Source of the DNA: Moniliella sp. 'wahieum'
Lineage: Eukaryota; Basidiomycota; Moniliellomycetes; Moniliellales; Moniliellaceae
Length of the DNA stretch: 64,000 nucleotides
Reading direction: 5' to 3'
Assembly (NCBI GenBank): GCA_003971905.1
Contig: RSEE01000001.1
Coordinates: 1,697,036 to 1,761,035, forward strand
A program made the translations under genes and the position numbers. Position 1 is the first letter of the stretch. Each line of letters begins with the position of its first letter. This document shows positions 34,901 through 48,264 of the stretch, piece after piece. The notes under the pieces are model-generated. The model saw nothing but the letters and a program-made list of their open reading frames with translations, was not told the DNA's origin and searched no databases.

Positions 34901-37107
34901 ATTCCCGGTAGACCCGGTAGGATCAGAGGACAAAGAAAGGGGAGAGAGAAATCTATGAAAACGAAAGGGAAAAATAACTGTGAGAAGAGAGAGACCGTAT
35001 GTGTGTGCGTGCGTGTGTGCGTGTGCGTGCGTGTGCCTGCGTGTGTGGTGTGAGAGAGAGTATAGCAATCGCATCAGGACTCATGGCTCAGGTGCTAGGA
35101 GGCGGCCAGGGCTGTCCTTAGACTGGATATGTGGGCAGAGGGTTATAGAGACGGGACAGAGGAAGGTATGGGGGGGGGGGTTACATTCGGGTGCGATGCG
35201 AACTCTCCGTAACATACGGCCATTTTGGGACGGTATACCAAAAGAATTGCCCTTTTTGCATGCACGTATCCTCGGGGAGGGAAGAATAATAAGTGTGAAA
35301 TGCATCTGGCAGTCGCTAGATAGTATCCGGTCGACATCCAAAGGTGGGCGTATGCAGCCTACTAAGCCGCCCACGAACACAAAAAAGGGGGGGGCATCTT
35401 CTGCAGGTTGCGACCTTTCAACCGTCGGGGGGCGACGTTGCGTGTGGCCAATTGAAGGAACCATCTTAATGGACCAACTTTACAAACATGATCTTCTTCG
35501 CCAACCATGAAGAGGGGAATTTCCGTGTGGTGCCATGCCGACGACCCCGCGTAAGACCGGTACCGCTCTTGGATTGCTTCCGAGCTGTCGCTTGCAATGA
35601 GCCAAGGAAAGGCGACGGGGAGATAGAGGCTCCTTCCGGCTACCCATCATCTTCAGCCTGCTTCTATCTCTTCGTGGGGCGCCGACCCGTACATGAAGAG
35701 AAAATGGGCGATCCGCTCGTGGTGGAATGAGAGGGCAATAAGGATTCAGATGTCTAGATGCCACCGTCCTGGGCTATGGTTTTATAGGAGCATGGCTTAT
35801 CGGAACGCTGTTCGTCCGGGCAGCAACCAAAAAGGCACTGTCGACATCGGACATCTCTCAGTCTGCCTGGGTCGGTTGATGACCTGCCCGACCACAAGTG
35901 CGAGTGGTACGCCATGTAATACCGCGGCTCATCTTGACACTCATCATTTTGGATCGCATTCCACCAAAAGGCGCGGTCATTAAGGATCCGACGTACTCCA
36001 AGTTCAGTCTTGGCCTACATGGGCAGGCTGTAGATACTTGTACGGACGGGCACGGGCTTCCGGGTTATTCCGCCCCGGTTCCGTTCCCAGTCCGGCGGGT
36101 TCCGTCCTTTCTTCTCTTCAAGCTTCAAGCTTCATCCATCCATTTTCACCTTCTGTCTGCGCTGCGCCCGCACAATACTTCCAGAATATCGATCACCAGA
36201 ACAGAACTGGCTCAAGTTATTCGTTATCTATCTCGCTGCAACTAGTAGTTAGAACACGTGTGACTCCGTCTATCGCGTATCGGGACCGACCGGGAGCGAG
36301 CGTCCGCACTGGGGGGAAACGGGAGATGGACGGGCACTTAAAAGATTACCGGCAGGAGCCGATCTGCATAGTAGGCGTCACCAACAGCATCGCGTGTATA
36401 GCGTACTGTGTGTAAGAAGTTGGACTGCGGAGTACTGATACGAAGGGCCGGTAGAGGCGGGTCCTACCGCAGGTAGGGTGTTCTACCTCAGGCAGACTCA
36501 ACGTACTCAGAACTCAGATCAGACCTCAGCTCCTCAGAAGCCATCACTAGTCACTGGTCGCCGTGGCTGGGCAGCGGGCATGGCATGGGCTGGAATGGAT
36601 GATGCCGGGTTGCTTGGCTGGGGATGCCGGGGATGGGACATGGATACAGCGGCTGGACGGCTGGACCGATGGGATGTTGGAAATGGTCCGAGCGGACATT
36701 TACTGGTTGCCTGGTATCATGGGACTGAGGCACGGGGGCAGTGTTTCCAATGGGCCGCCGGCCACTCTCCCGTGGGGCGACTAGGAAGATTCGAGATTAT
36801 TCCAGCCACGATTATCTCCGTTGGGAAGGCCTATGCTTATGACTGTTGTGGCTGGGGGCCAGCCCTGCGACAGACTGGGGTGACAGGCCGATTTAAAGCC
36901 AGCTCCCCCGGGGCCTGCCGCGCGTCTCTTCTCTCCCCCCACCCTCTGCCTCCTTCGACCTCGCCCTTGTCGTGACGCCGCGCTGCGCTTTTCCGCTTCC
37001 GCGTCATCCTTGAGCGACTAGTTGGTTCTTCCCGCCTCCCGCCACCGCCACCCCAGCCCCAGCCCCAGCCCCAGCCCAAGCCCCCTGATAACTTGCATCA
37101 TCCCATC
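31994..37107. other. Five-kilobase region without a recognisable gene
   Basis: 32000-32160 is a G-rich stretch forming the RGS 5' side. 32200-33000 is GC-rich, with AGCGC-type and GCACGACGCAA repeats. A GTGTGTGCG microsatellite lies at about 34998-35050. 34442-35074 on the minus strand is open for 210 codons but shows no family signature. The last 150 bp hold a CAGCCC repeat (37050-37080) upstream of asparagine synthetase. Confidence 0.45.
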
Positions 37108-39074
37108 ATGGTACGTCCCCTCCCTCCACCCCGCACGCCCCACGTGCCCAGCTCAATGCTTACCCATCCTTCGACCTGGCCAGTGCGGAATTCTCGGTTC
37201 GTGCTTCAACCCCGACTGCCGTTCGGCCCGTGGCCAAATGATTGCCATGTCGCGCCTCCTGCGCCACCGTGGCCCCGACTGGAGCGGCGTCAAGGTCATT
37301 CCGGAAAAGTCGGGCTCGCAAGGCGACATTTTGTGCCACGAGCGTCTTGCCATTGTTGGCGTTGACACGGGTGCCCAGCCGCTCGAGTCGGCTGACGGCA
37401 AGGTATTCCTTGCGGTCAACGGAGAGATCTACAACCATCGGCAACTGCGTCGTCACCTGCCCAACCCGGATGCTGAGTTTGCCACTCACTCGGACTGCGA
37501 GGTGATTTTGCACATGTACCAACAGTCTGGCGGATCGACCGACTTTATCTCCAAGCTCGATGGCATGTTTAGCTTTATCCTTGTTGACCGCTCTTATTCG
37601 CCTCACCGTGTCATTGCGGCGCGCGACCCGATTGGCATCACCACCCTCTACCAGGGCTGGTCGTGGAAGACGCCCGGAGCTGTGTACTTTGCTTCGGAGC
37701 TCAAGGCGATCCACAAGGAATGCGACCGCTTGCGTTCTTTCCCTCCCGGTCACTTTTGGGACTCGAGCCGTCCCAAGGGAGAGGAGACGGTGCAGTACTT
37801 CAACCCCGAGTGGATCAACGAGGATGGCGACGACTCGCCCGTGCCCACCACCCCTGCTGACCTGAAACTGATCCGGGAAACGCTGGAGAAGTCGGTCAAG
37901 AAGCGCCTCATGTCTGAGGTGCCCTACGGCGTGCTCTTGTCTGGTGGTCTGGACTCGTCGCTGATTGCCGCGATTGGCCGCGAGACGGACAAGCTGGCTG
38001 AGCGCCAGTGGGAAGATGAAGCGTCAGCGGCACGAGACGAAGAAGCAGCGTCAAGAGGCAGTCGAGCATCCCAAGAAGTACATGGCTGTCGGTGTCGACG
38101 AGGAGACGATCCGGCTGGATCGACGATTGCCGCTTGGCCTCAGCTCCATTCCTTCTCCATTGGTCTGCCGGGCTCGCCTGACTTGATTGCCGCTCGTCAG
38201 GCGGCTGAGTTCCTCGGCACTCGGCACCACGAGTACACCTTCACTGTGCAGGAGGGACTGGATGCGATCTCGGATGTGATCTACCACCTCGAGACGTATG
38301 ATGTGACGACGGTGCGTGCCTCGACACCCATGTACCTTCTTCGCGCAAGATCAAGGCCATGGGCGTCAAGATGGTGCTTTCGGGTGAAGGATCGGACGAG
38401 ATCTTTGGTGGGTACCTCTACTTCCACGCTGCCCCCGATGCCGCCTCGTTCCACCACGAGACGGTGCGCCGTGTGAAGAACCTGCACACGGCCGACTGTC
38501 TGCGTGCCAACAGTCGACCATGGCGTGGGGCCTGGAGGCACGTGTGCCGTTTTTGGACAAGGAGTTCCTCCAGGTGGCCATGACGACCCGTCCGGAAGAC
38601 AAGCAATTCTCCAAGGGCTCCTGCAGCAGAAGGATGCCGACGGCAAGCCCAAGATGGAGAAGTACTTGCTGCGCAAGGCATTTGATGTGTCTGCGCTGCC
38701 GCCCGAGACGGACGCCAAGACGGGCGAGACGCGGCCTGCGCGGCCCTACTTGCCCGACTCGATTCTGTGGCGGCAAAAGGAACAGTTCTCCGACGGCGTG
38801 GGCTACTCGTGGATTGACGGGATGAAGGAGCATGCGGCCAAGGCCGTGTCGGACGCCAAGTTTGCCGAGCGCGCCGAGCGCTGGAGCCTGGACACTCCCG
38901 ACACGAAGGAGGCGTACTGGATCCGCGAGGTGTTCGAGTCGTACTTCCCGTCCCAGGCGGCGGCCAAGACGGCGGTGCGCTGGTGCCGCGCGGCGACTGG
39001 GGCTGTGCCGCCGACCCCTCGGGCCGCGCGGTGCAGATCACGAGCAGGCATACGAGGAGGGCAAGAAGGCGTAG
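37108..39074 (+). CDS. ASN1: Asparagine synthetase (glutamine-hydrolysing)
   Basis: The start codon at 37108-37110 is the whole coding part of exon 1; intron 37111-37183 follows and exon 2 starts with the codon of the catalytic Cys2 ([18 protein letters not shown]). The glutaminase domain shows [28 protein letters not shown] and LDGMFSF. The synthetase domain has the ATP-pyrophosphatase loop [12 protein letters not shown] and [16 protein letters not shown], then [15 protein letters not shown] and [10 protein letters not shown]. It converts aspartate, glutamine and ATP to asparagine in the cytosol (EC 6.3.5.4). About seven frame changes occur (near 38010, 38130, 38340, 38505, 38612, 38985 and 39040). 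A charged insert [20 protein letters not shown] lies between the loop and the second half. Stop at 39072-39074. Confidence 0.95.
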
Positions 39075-39367
39075 ATCCGCATCTAGTTTTCTCCGATCGC
39101 TCGCCCTGTCCGGTCGCAATGTAATGCTGAATGGCGGCACAAGCCAGCCCAACTAGACACATCTGCTGCTATAGCCACTTCGCTTGAATAATCGAAGTCA
39201 CCTACAACGCCATAGAGAAGAAGACGCGGCAGAAGGGCGGAATGGGCGGAACGAGGATGGGTTCTTCTAATGAGGCCTGAGGCCAGTGGCCACCGGCAGC
39301 CAGTCTCGCTCCCTTGCCTGCGTCTGTCCCTCTATCCCTCCACCACCGCCCCTGCCACTCGCCCGCC

Positions 39368-39797
39368 ATGGTCAGCCTCGGATCCTTCACCGGCAGCAGC
39401 AGCGCCAGCAGCGACGCAAAGCCCTCTCTGCCCAGCAGAAGGAGACCATCAAGGCGCAGGTCTCTGCCGAGCTTGCCATGGCCAACGCCCAAGAACTCAT
39501 CGAAAAGGCCACGTACGTCCGCTTTCCTCTCCCTCGTCTGGCCACGCCCTGCCTGCCTCTGCCCCCCCTCCTGTCGCCCGCCCTTCGATCTGTGTGGCTA
39601 ACCGGTTCCCCTGTGCGCGCTCTAGGCACAAGTGCTACGACAAGTGCGTCACTGCTCCTTCCACCTCGCTCAGCAGCAAGGAGGAGACCTGTCTCTCCCG
39701 CTGCCTCGAGCGCTACTTTGAGGCGTTCAACATTGTTTCCTCTACCTACATCCGCCGTGTGGCTGCAGAGCGCGCAGAGGTGGCCCAGACGCTTTAA
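39368..39797 (+). CDS. TIM13: Mitochondrial small Tim chaperone Tim13
   Basis: MVSLGSFTGSSSASSDA at ATG 39368, then KALSAQQKETIKAQVSAELA, MANAQELIEKAT, intron 39513-39625 (GTACGT...CTCTAG, splitting a Thr codon), and KCYDKCV...TCLSRCLERYFEAFNIV. The twin Cys-x3-Cys motifs are intact (CYDKC and CLSRC). One base is missing near 39415 between the Ser-rich head and the helix. Tim13 works with Tim8 as a hexameric chaperone in the intermembrane space, guiding membrane proteins to the TIM22 or sorting machinery; it is imported by Mia40 through its cysteines. Length of about 95 residues is normal. Stop at 39795-39797. Confidence 0.92.
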
Positions 39798-41108
39798 GCG
39801 CTTCTATCCCACCTCCCAAGCTGTGCCAATCGATCCACATTGCTTGACCCCCTCCCCACTTCTTCCATAGACTCGCAACCGAGGCATCGCGTATCACCAG
39901 ACATGCGGGACCAACGCACAGCATCGCCTCTAGCAGCCTCAACCCGCACCTCACCAATTCCTGGGATCGGGGATCTATGCGTACCCCCGCTTTTGGTGCG
40001 GCGGGGCAGATGGTCCTTTGCTCGCGCCTCCATTCACCGCCGAGAAGAGACAACCGTTTCCACGCTCTAGTCCCGATACGAAAAGGGCAACGCTTAGGGT
40101 AGCAGAGGAGAGATGGAGGAACGGTGCACACAGTTGTTCACGTTTGATAAACCCCGATCTGGGTGCACTGTACGCCTGCTCTGTTGAAAACATGGCAAGC
40201 ATCAATTGGTACCTGCCAGGAGCCTGTGGGCCCCAGAGCAGCTCGCCCTGCTCCGGCACTCATGTCCAGCGGTGGAAGCAGTTGTCTTTTCTTGTATGCA
40301 GGTAGGGTGGACTGCATCGAAAGGGAAAACGTGGAATAGGTCGAACGCAGGCACAGGGGACAGGTGCAGAAGATAGTGTGCTTACCTGTTGTCCCCACCT
40401 TCCCGCATCAGCTTCAGTCCGTCTCAAAAGGGCACCCTCCCGTGGTCCGTCGCCATGAAAAAGAGAAGCGGTGGAACCCCCCACAGATTGGAACGCTGAG
40501 CTCAGTGAGCGCTGCGCGATAACGCTCATCGATCCTCTCACCTGGAATGTCGCATGTCGTCTGTGTCGTCTGTCCCACGGTCGAGCGAGCACGGTTGATG
40601 TGGGCTGGGTCGGCCAACGCACAGCATCATCCAACCGTCCCGTGGGACGGGGGTGGCGGGAGCCAGAGCGGAAGCGCTGCGCGTGGACACTCCGAGTCGG
40701 AGGAGGCCAAGGCTGGCCAAGGCGGAGCGGCGAGCAGAGCAGCGAGTGGGTGTGGCCGGCATTGAAAGTTTGTAGTCGTGGGCGGTGGAACGTGGAACGT
40801 GGGGCTTGGCGGCTCGTAACGCGCGCCTTGGCTTGAAATGGAGGTGGAAGCTTGAGCTTGCTGCCCCACGCCTCCCACGGCTGCTATCCAGCAGACTCAG
40901 TACTCAGTTGCTCAGGCCAGCCGCCTGGCCAGCCGCCAGGCACAGACACCGGCACAGGCCCAGTCACTAGTCCTATTGACTAGACGCTGTCCCTCTAGTC
41001 AAGTAGCTGCCCAAAGTCCCCTCCCGCCGCCCGCCCCCATTCCTTTTCGCTTCCCTTGCTTGTCCGTTCGGCCTTCTTCCTTCGCCCCCCTGCGCCCTCG
41101 CCACCGCC
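39798..41108. other. Intergenic region
   Basis: No gene recognised. The region from 40470 to 40960 is GC-rich with scattered ORFs that show no family features; 40900-41000 lies just upstream of the aldolase gene. Confidence 0.4.
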
Positions 41109-42048
41109 ATGTCTGCCCCCGCGTCCCCGAGTCCATCAACGCCCAGGTCGAGGCGCTGCTCAAGGAACCGTCGATCGCCGACCCCAGCGCCCACCCGCTC
41201 CCCCCGCTCCCGCCCAAGCCCCTGGACCCCACCCAGGTGGCCAAGATCATCGACCACACCTTGCTCGCTCCCGCCGCGACCGATGCGCAGGTGATCCAGG
41301 TGTGCGAGGCCGCTACCAAGCTCGGCACGGCGACCGTGTGTGTGAATAGCAGCATGGTGCCCGTGGCTGCAGCTGCGTTGGCTCGGCTGGGGGGCACCGT
41401 GCCTCCCATCTCGGTTATCGCCTTCCCCTTTGGCGCGTCCAGTACCCAGGCCAAGGTTGCCGAGACAAAGCAGGCAATTGTCGATGGGGCAGCCGAAATT
41501 GACATGGTATATCTTCCCCTTTCCCGGTGGCTGTAGTGGGTGTGGGGTGGCATGAGCGGCAACTAACTTACCCCTCCCCTTCCCTTTCCGCTTCCCCGTT
41601 GGTCCTGTGATGTGCGAATGTAGGTGCAGAATCAAGTCTCGTCAAGAACGGTCAGTACGACCTCTTGTTCCAGGACGTGAAGGCCGTGGTGCAAGCTGCC
41701 GCCCCGGTTCCCGTCAAGGTCATTCTCGAGACGGCCGCTCTGACGTACCAGGAGATTGCTGCTTCTGCTCTGGTCGCTACGCTGGCCGGCGCCGCTTTCT
41801 TAAAACGTCGACGGGTACGGCCCAGGTGGGGCGACGCCCGAGGCCATTCGTTGCTTCGCTATGTGGCCGACCGGTTTGGTGAGGGAAAGACCCAGGTCAA
41901 AGCGTCGGGCGGCATTCGTTCGTGGGAAACGTGTCAGCTGATGGTGGCCAATGGGGCGGATCGGATTGGTGCGTCGGGAACCCAAGCCATTCTTGATGCT
42001 GCACTTGGCACTTCAGCAGCCAACGAAACTGCCGAGGCAGGCTACTGA
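41109..42048 (+). CDS. Deoxyribose-phosphate aldolase
   Basis: After the ATG at 41109 and one frame change near 41130 the protein reads ESINAQVEALLKEPSIA, then VAKIIDHTLLAPAATDAQV, ATVCVNSSMVPVAAAAL, ISVIAFPFGASSTQAK and AAEIDM. Intron 41507-41623 follows. Exon 2 gives NGQYDLLFQDVKAVVQ, VPVKVILETAALTYQEIA, the Schiff-base lysine box FLKTSTG (near 41802), and the second conserved lysine in VKASGGIRSWETCQLM. Frame changes occur at the exon 2 start and near 41815-41865. The enzyme cleaves 2-deoxyribose 5-phosphate to acetaldehyde and glyceraldehyde 3-phosphate (EC 4.1.2.4), feeding deoxynucleoside carbon into glycolysis. Stop at 42046-42048. Confidence 0.92.
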
Positions 42049-42205
42049 GCCTGGGACCTCGATCCATCTACTTTATCTCGCAATGGGTATTATGTCCTGA
42101 CTACGGAACTGACCGAATGGGCTGGGACTAGTCAGCCAGAAGAAGGTGAGACTGGGAAATAGAGTAGATCACAAGTATGCTCCTACCTCCATCATGTGAA
42201 GATGT

Positions 42206-43733
42206 TTAGGCGGAAGGAAGAGCCAGCTCAGCTTGGGCCACCTTTGTTGCGGAAGGGTCGATTGCACCAGACGCCTCTTTGGCAGGTTCCACCGCGACCA
42301 GAGGGGCCAAAGGCGAGGAGGGCAAGACCCAGACCTTGACTGTCCCATCATCGGCACATGTGGCCAGCATGTCGGATGCCTGCACCGTACCCGATCCCGG
42401 CAGCATTGTCTCGTCCTCCTCCGATTCATCCTCCAACCGGCCCGCCAAACCGGCTGCTTTCCTCTTGTTTGCCGCCACATCCGGCCCCCACGTAACACAG
42501 TTGACATCCGACAGACCATGAGCGGCCGGGACGCGAGCGAGGGCCGTCACAGTGGGCACGACCGATTTGGCCAGATCCGCGCCTCCGTCTGAGCAAAAGA
42601 GGCAACAAAAACAAAGAAAACAAACAGATGGAAACCCAAGTGAAGTGTGTCAGATCCCGCCCTTGTGCACCCAGAGCGTCTCTCGGTACTTACCACTTGG
42701 TACACCACGATATTGCCGTCAGAGCCGGTCGAAGCAAGGAGACCCCTATCTTTGCTACCCAGATGCCCGGTCGAGCTCCACGAAACCGAGAGGATGGCAC
42801 GGGTGTGCCAGCCGCGGAGGACGTTGGTGCACTGCCAGCGTTGGTTGGATGGCAACCCTTGGAGCTGGGCTTGATGCTCGGTGAGTCGGCGCCAAATGCG
42901 CACAGTGCGGTCATCGAGGCAGATGCGAGAAAAGTGCCGTCAGGGGAGAAGGAGAGGGACCAGACTGTAGACGTGTGTCCAACCAAGGTCTGGACAACAA
43001 ACCAATCGTCACTAGGATCATCCGCATACAACTTGATCGTGTCATCGTAGCTTGCCGAAGCCAAGAGCTCTTCGCGCGGATGCCAGGCGACGGCTTTGAC
43101 ATCTTGCGAGTGCTCCATCAAGACCGACAAACATCAAACTCCGAGTCCGGCTGAGTCTCCCACACCCACACACTCTTGTCCCGCGAACAGGACGCCAGCA
43201 GCGTTCCATCATGAGAAAATGCCACGCCTTTCACTTCACTATCGTGTCCCTCCAACGTGCCAATACACTCCCATTCGCCCAGGCCCGTCGCATGGCTCCG
43301 CTCCGTCTCCCCTTCCTCGTACTCTTCCAGCGGCTCCCACACGCCAATCGTTGAATCAAACGAAGCAGTGGCCAATACCTGGCCATCGGGCGTCCAGGCC
43401 AGCGCACGTACCGTCCGCCATGGCCCGTGTCGAGGGTAGTCTGCGTTTGGAACACCGCACCTGCGCCTGTCCCGTTCTGCATGCGGTAGCGATGCAGGCG
43501 CACATTCTTATCCGCCGAGCACGAGGCCAAAATGGGCTCGACTGGGTTCCACGCCAGGCCCCAGGCGCGGTCCAGATGGCCTGGCCGAATGCGTCGCGTC
43601 AGTCACTGGTCGCCGCGCGGCACGCGCGCGCACAGAGGGGAAGGGAGGCAGGCGCCAACGTACCTTCCAGCTCGGCGAGGAGGACGAGGCGCGGGAGAGG
43701 GTCGGTTGGTGCTTGCTTGTGCGCAGCGATCAT
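42206..43733 (-). CDS. CIA1: Cytosolic iron-sulfur assembly factor Cia1 (CIAO1), WD40 protein
   Basis: Starts at ATG 43733-43731 ([20 protein letters not shown]); intron 43663-43581; exon 2 continues [22 protein letters not shown] repeats are visible: [44 protein letters not shown] then [31 protein letters not shown] then [39 protein letters not shown], and a last blade [14 protein letters not shown] further intron separates VYQV from [10 protein letters not shown] (about 42698-42591). Frame changes fall near 43430, 43130 and 42915. Cia1 is the seven-bladed docking scaffold of the CIA targeting complex, which delivers Fe-S clusters to cytosolic and nuclear apoproteins. A Glu/Asp-rich insert (DESEEDE) sits in the last blades. 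Confidence 0.92.
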
Positions 43734-43971
43734 CGTTGGAGCAGTGGCTGTGGCGGTGGGGAAATTGCGATCGTCAACGCCGTCTGCCGGAAGGCCGCGA
43801 AAAAGGTGGAGTGAGGCTCGGATTTAAACTCCGGTCTGGTCCGTTTCTGCCGCCGGCAGCTGACAATCGAGAAGGTCTGAGATCGGAGCAACCCAGATCC
43901 CGAGATCCCCACTACCACCCCCCCCCCACCCACCCCCCCCCCCGCGCGCAACCACGACGCCTCCGCCGACC
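43734..43971. promoter_or_regulatory. Shared divergent promoter of Cia1 and the Aim32-ferredoxin gene
   Basis: Only 238 bp separate the two start codons. The region holds a TTTAAA at 43825-43830 and a C-rich tract (43909-43945). No specific iron-responsive site could be recognised. Confidence 0.5.
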
Positions 43972-45688
43972 ATGGCGTCCCGCTCCCTCGCCCCGCTCCT
44001 CTTGCCACTGGCGCGGACGGGGGCGCGGACGGCCCCCGTGCTCCCTGCGCCCATCTGCCTTGGGCGGCCCGCCGGCCGACGCGGCCGGTCGGCTGCGCAT
44101 CGCCGGCGCTCCCCACGCCTCGCGCCGCTGCCTCTCCACGTCGCCAAGCGTGTGCTGGTTGTGGGTCTGGGTCGGTTCCTGTGGATGTGGTGGCGGAACG
44201 CCTCTGCCGTACGACCCGACTCCAGCACTGGACGCCCAAGGCGCCATCCCCATCATGCCCTACGACCAAGCGCCCCTCCCGGCCTCTGCCCCCGAATACA
44301 AGGCCACATTATCATCCATCCCTCTTCGCGCCCACGGCCGGTCAACTCGTGGCCGTCGACATTGGAGAGTATCTCCCCGCTTGTCTCGGAACTTTCTTCT
44401 CGGTCCAAAGCGGGTGGGTCGCTGGAAGGGTACGGAATTAGCTTTGCCGATGGCGAGCTGTCCTACCCCGGCGCTCCGCGCAGCGATCCCTGGTTCACCA
44501 TCGTCTTTCCCTGACTGGGACCCTCATCGCAACAAACTGCTGCGTCCCCTTCCCGGTGATGTGGGCGAGCGAGAAGAGTTTCTATGCATATTTACACACC
44601 GGGCAAGATGGCCACGCTTGGGCCCCTCTCCCTCGACACGGTCGACGAGGGTGCTCCCTTGGCCGAGCGTATCGTCAGCGCCCTTGCATCGGTCCCGGTC
44701 CAGACGGCCCGTTCCAATCCAGGGACAAGGCGCACATTTATGTTTGCGCGCACGGGATGCGCGACTGTCGCTGTGGCGTTGTGGGAGGCACGTTGATTGA
44801 CACGTTGCGCAAGTCGTTTTACGAGGAAAATCTGCGCGCAGAAGGCAAGTTGAAAGACACGCGCATCTACGCCATCTCCCACATTGGCGGACACAAGTGG
44901 GCGGCGAATGGGTTGGTGTACCCGCACGGCGACTGGTACGGCAACTTGCGCCCTATGGATGCTGGCCTGCTGTTGCGCGCCGCTCAAGCCCCATCAACTT
45001 CCCGCTACGACTTGTCGGATGAGCGGGAAAAAATGGTGCATTGGCCTCGCTGGCGTGGCCGCTTGGGTCTGGACCAGAAAGAAATGTCCAACTGTATGAG
45101 ATTTGGGGGCCACCGCTCACCCTCGCTGCCACGTTGACTCCCGCTCGGCGAGTTAAGAGGGCCTCGCCTCTGCCTCTCCGTCTGAGGCAGAGAAAAACGC
45201 CACGTCCGAGGCAGAGGCAAACGCCAAAGCAGCCACGGCGCCTCTGGAACCCGTCCCTTCTGCCGAGGAGCAGACTGCTACGGCAACGACGAGCACCAGC
45301 GCCCAAGAGGAGCCGTCGGTCACATTGAGTTCCGCTCCTTTGACGGGACGTGGTTTGATGTTCCGGCGCAACTAGGGAGAAGTGATGCAGGTGGCGAAGC
45401 GGAATGCGTTGCCTTCGATCGAGGCCACCTGCGGCGGGCAACTGGAGTGTGCAACGTGCCATGCTACCTTGCGCAACCACTGACTGGCCCACGGCGCGCG
45501 CGGGGGAGAGTGACACGACGACCGTCGCCGGAGGAGGCGGTGTGCCACCGCCATCGGAGGCCGAGGAGGACATGCTGGACTATGCCATGGGCCGAGAAGC
45601 GGCGTCGCGGCTGACGTGCCAGCTGACGGTGACGCCCCCTTGGTGAAGTGGATGCGGAAGGCGGGCGATCCAGCTGCCGCGGTTCTGA
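43972..45688 (+). CDS. Aim32/Apd1-type Fe-S protein running into an adrenodoxin-like ferredoxin domain
   Basis: The N-terminus (MASRSLAPLLLPLARTGAR) is Arg/Ser-rich without acids, like a mitochondrial presequence. The Aim32/Apd1 (sucrase/ferredoxin-like) part has GGSLEGYGISFADGELSYPG, KAHIYVCAHGMRDCRCG (Cys-x8-Cys) and ISHIGGHKWAANGLVYPHGD (His-x3-His), the 2Fe-2S ligand pattern of the family. After an Ala/Glu linker (SEAEANAKAATAPLEP, about 45170-45300) comes HIEFRSFDGTWFDVPAQLG, SIEATCGGQLECATCHATL (Cys-x5-Cys-x2-Cys), SEAEEDMLDYAMGREAASRL, a fourth Cys in LTCQL, and IQLPRF before TGA 45686-45688: a complete adrenodoxin-type ferredoxin. Several frame changes occur, including one between the parts. 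No stop-start arrangement or promoter is evident between them, so fusion is inferred. Confidence 0.8.
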
Positions 45689-46354
45689 TCTTGCTCCTCC
45701 CCTGAGCTTGGTCGCCTCACCCCCCCCCCCCCAACCAACCAAAAGGGCCATGGGCCATTGCCCCACGTTACCACTCATATGCCTGCTTTTGTTATTGCTC
45801 CATCTGACCGTAGCCGATCGATGGCGCGCTCAGTGCCTCTCTGGGTGCAGTCCAGCATGCTACCCGTGCCCCCACACTCGGTACGCTCTGTACACATCCA
45901 GGACATTCGTAGGAGCTCTCTCCGCCGTCAATGGAGGGCGAAAAACCCTCATGTAGAAGGCTAGCCCACCACCATACCTACCGCCACATCTTGCGGCAAC
46001 CCCCAACGAAGGACCCAGCCGGATCCATCCCGCTCGGAGCGCCCGCCTGCGCGTCCGACGGGAACGGAGCCGAGAAAGAGAGGACAGGCATCGGGCCAGA
46101 TGGACGCCGGCGTAGGCAACCGTCGTCAGGGGGAATGAATTAGGAACCAAGCGGCGAGTTGAAAGTGGCATATGCAAGCCACGTGGTCCCGCTGCGCTGG
46201 GCCGCTGCAATTGGTTGGATGCGATGTGCCCACGGCCTCTGCCCCACCGCTACCACCAGCGCCTGCTCGCCCCTGCCCGCCCGCCTGCTTGCCCCTGCTC
46301 CCTCTCGCCCCTCCTCCCGCCCCCTTCCAGTGCCTCCCCACACCTCTCTGCCAC
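45689..46354. other. Intergenic region upstream of Arf1
   Basis: No gene recognised. Contains a C tract at 45721-45732. The last part is the pyrimidine-rich Arf1 promoter or leader. Confidence 0.4.

Positions 46355-48264
<1,910 letters not shown>

Noticed and set aside
34442-35074. 210-codon open frame on the minus strand
   Set aside because: It overlaps a GTGTGC microsatellite and shows no domain, no conserved segment and no convincing promoter; probably chance.
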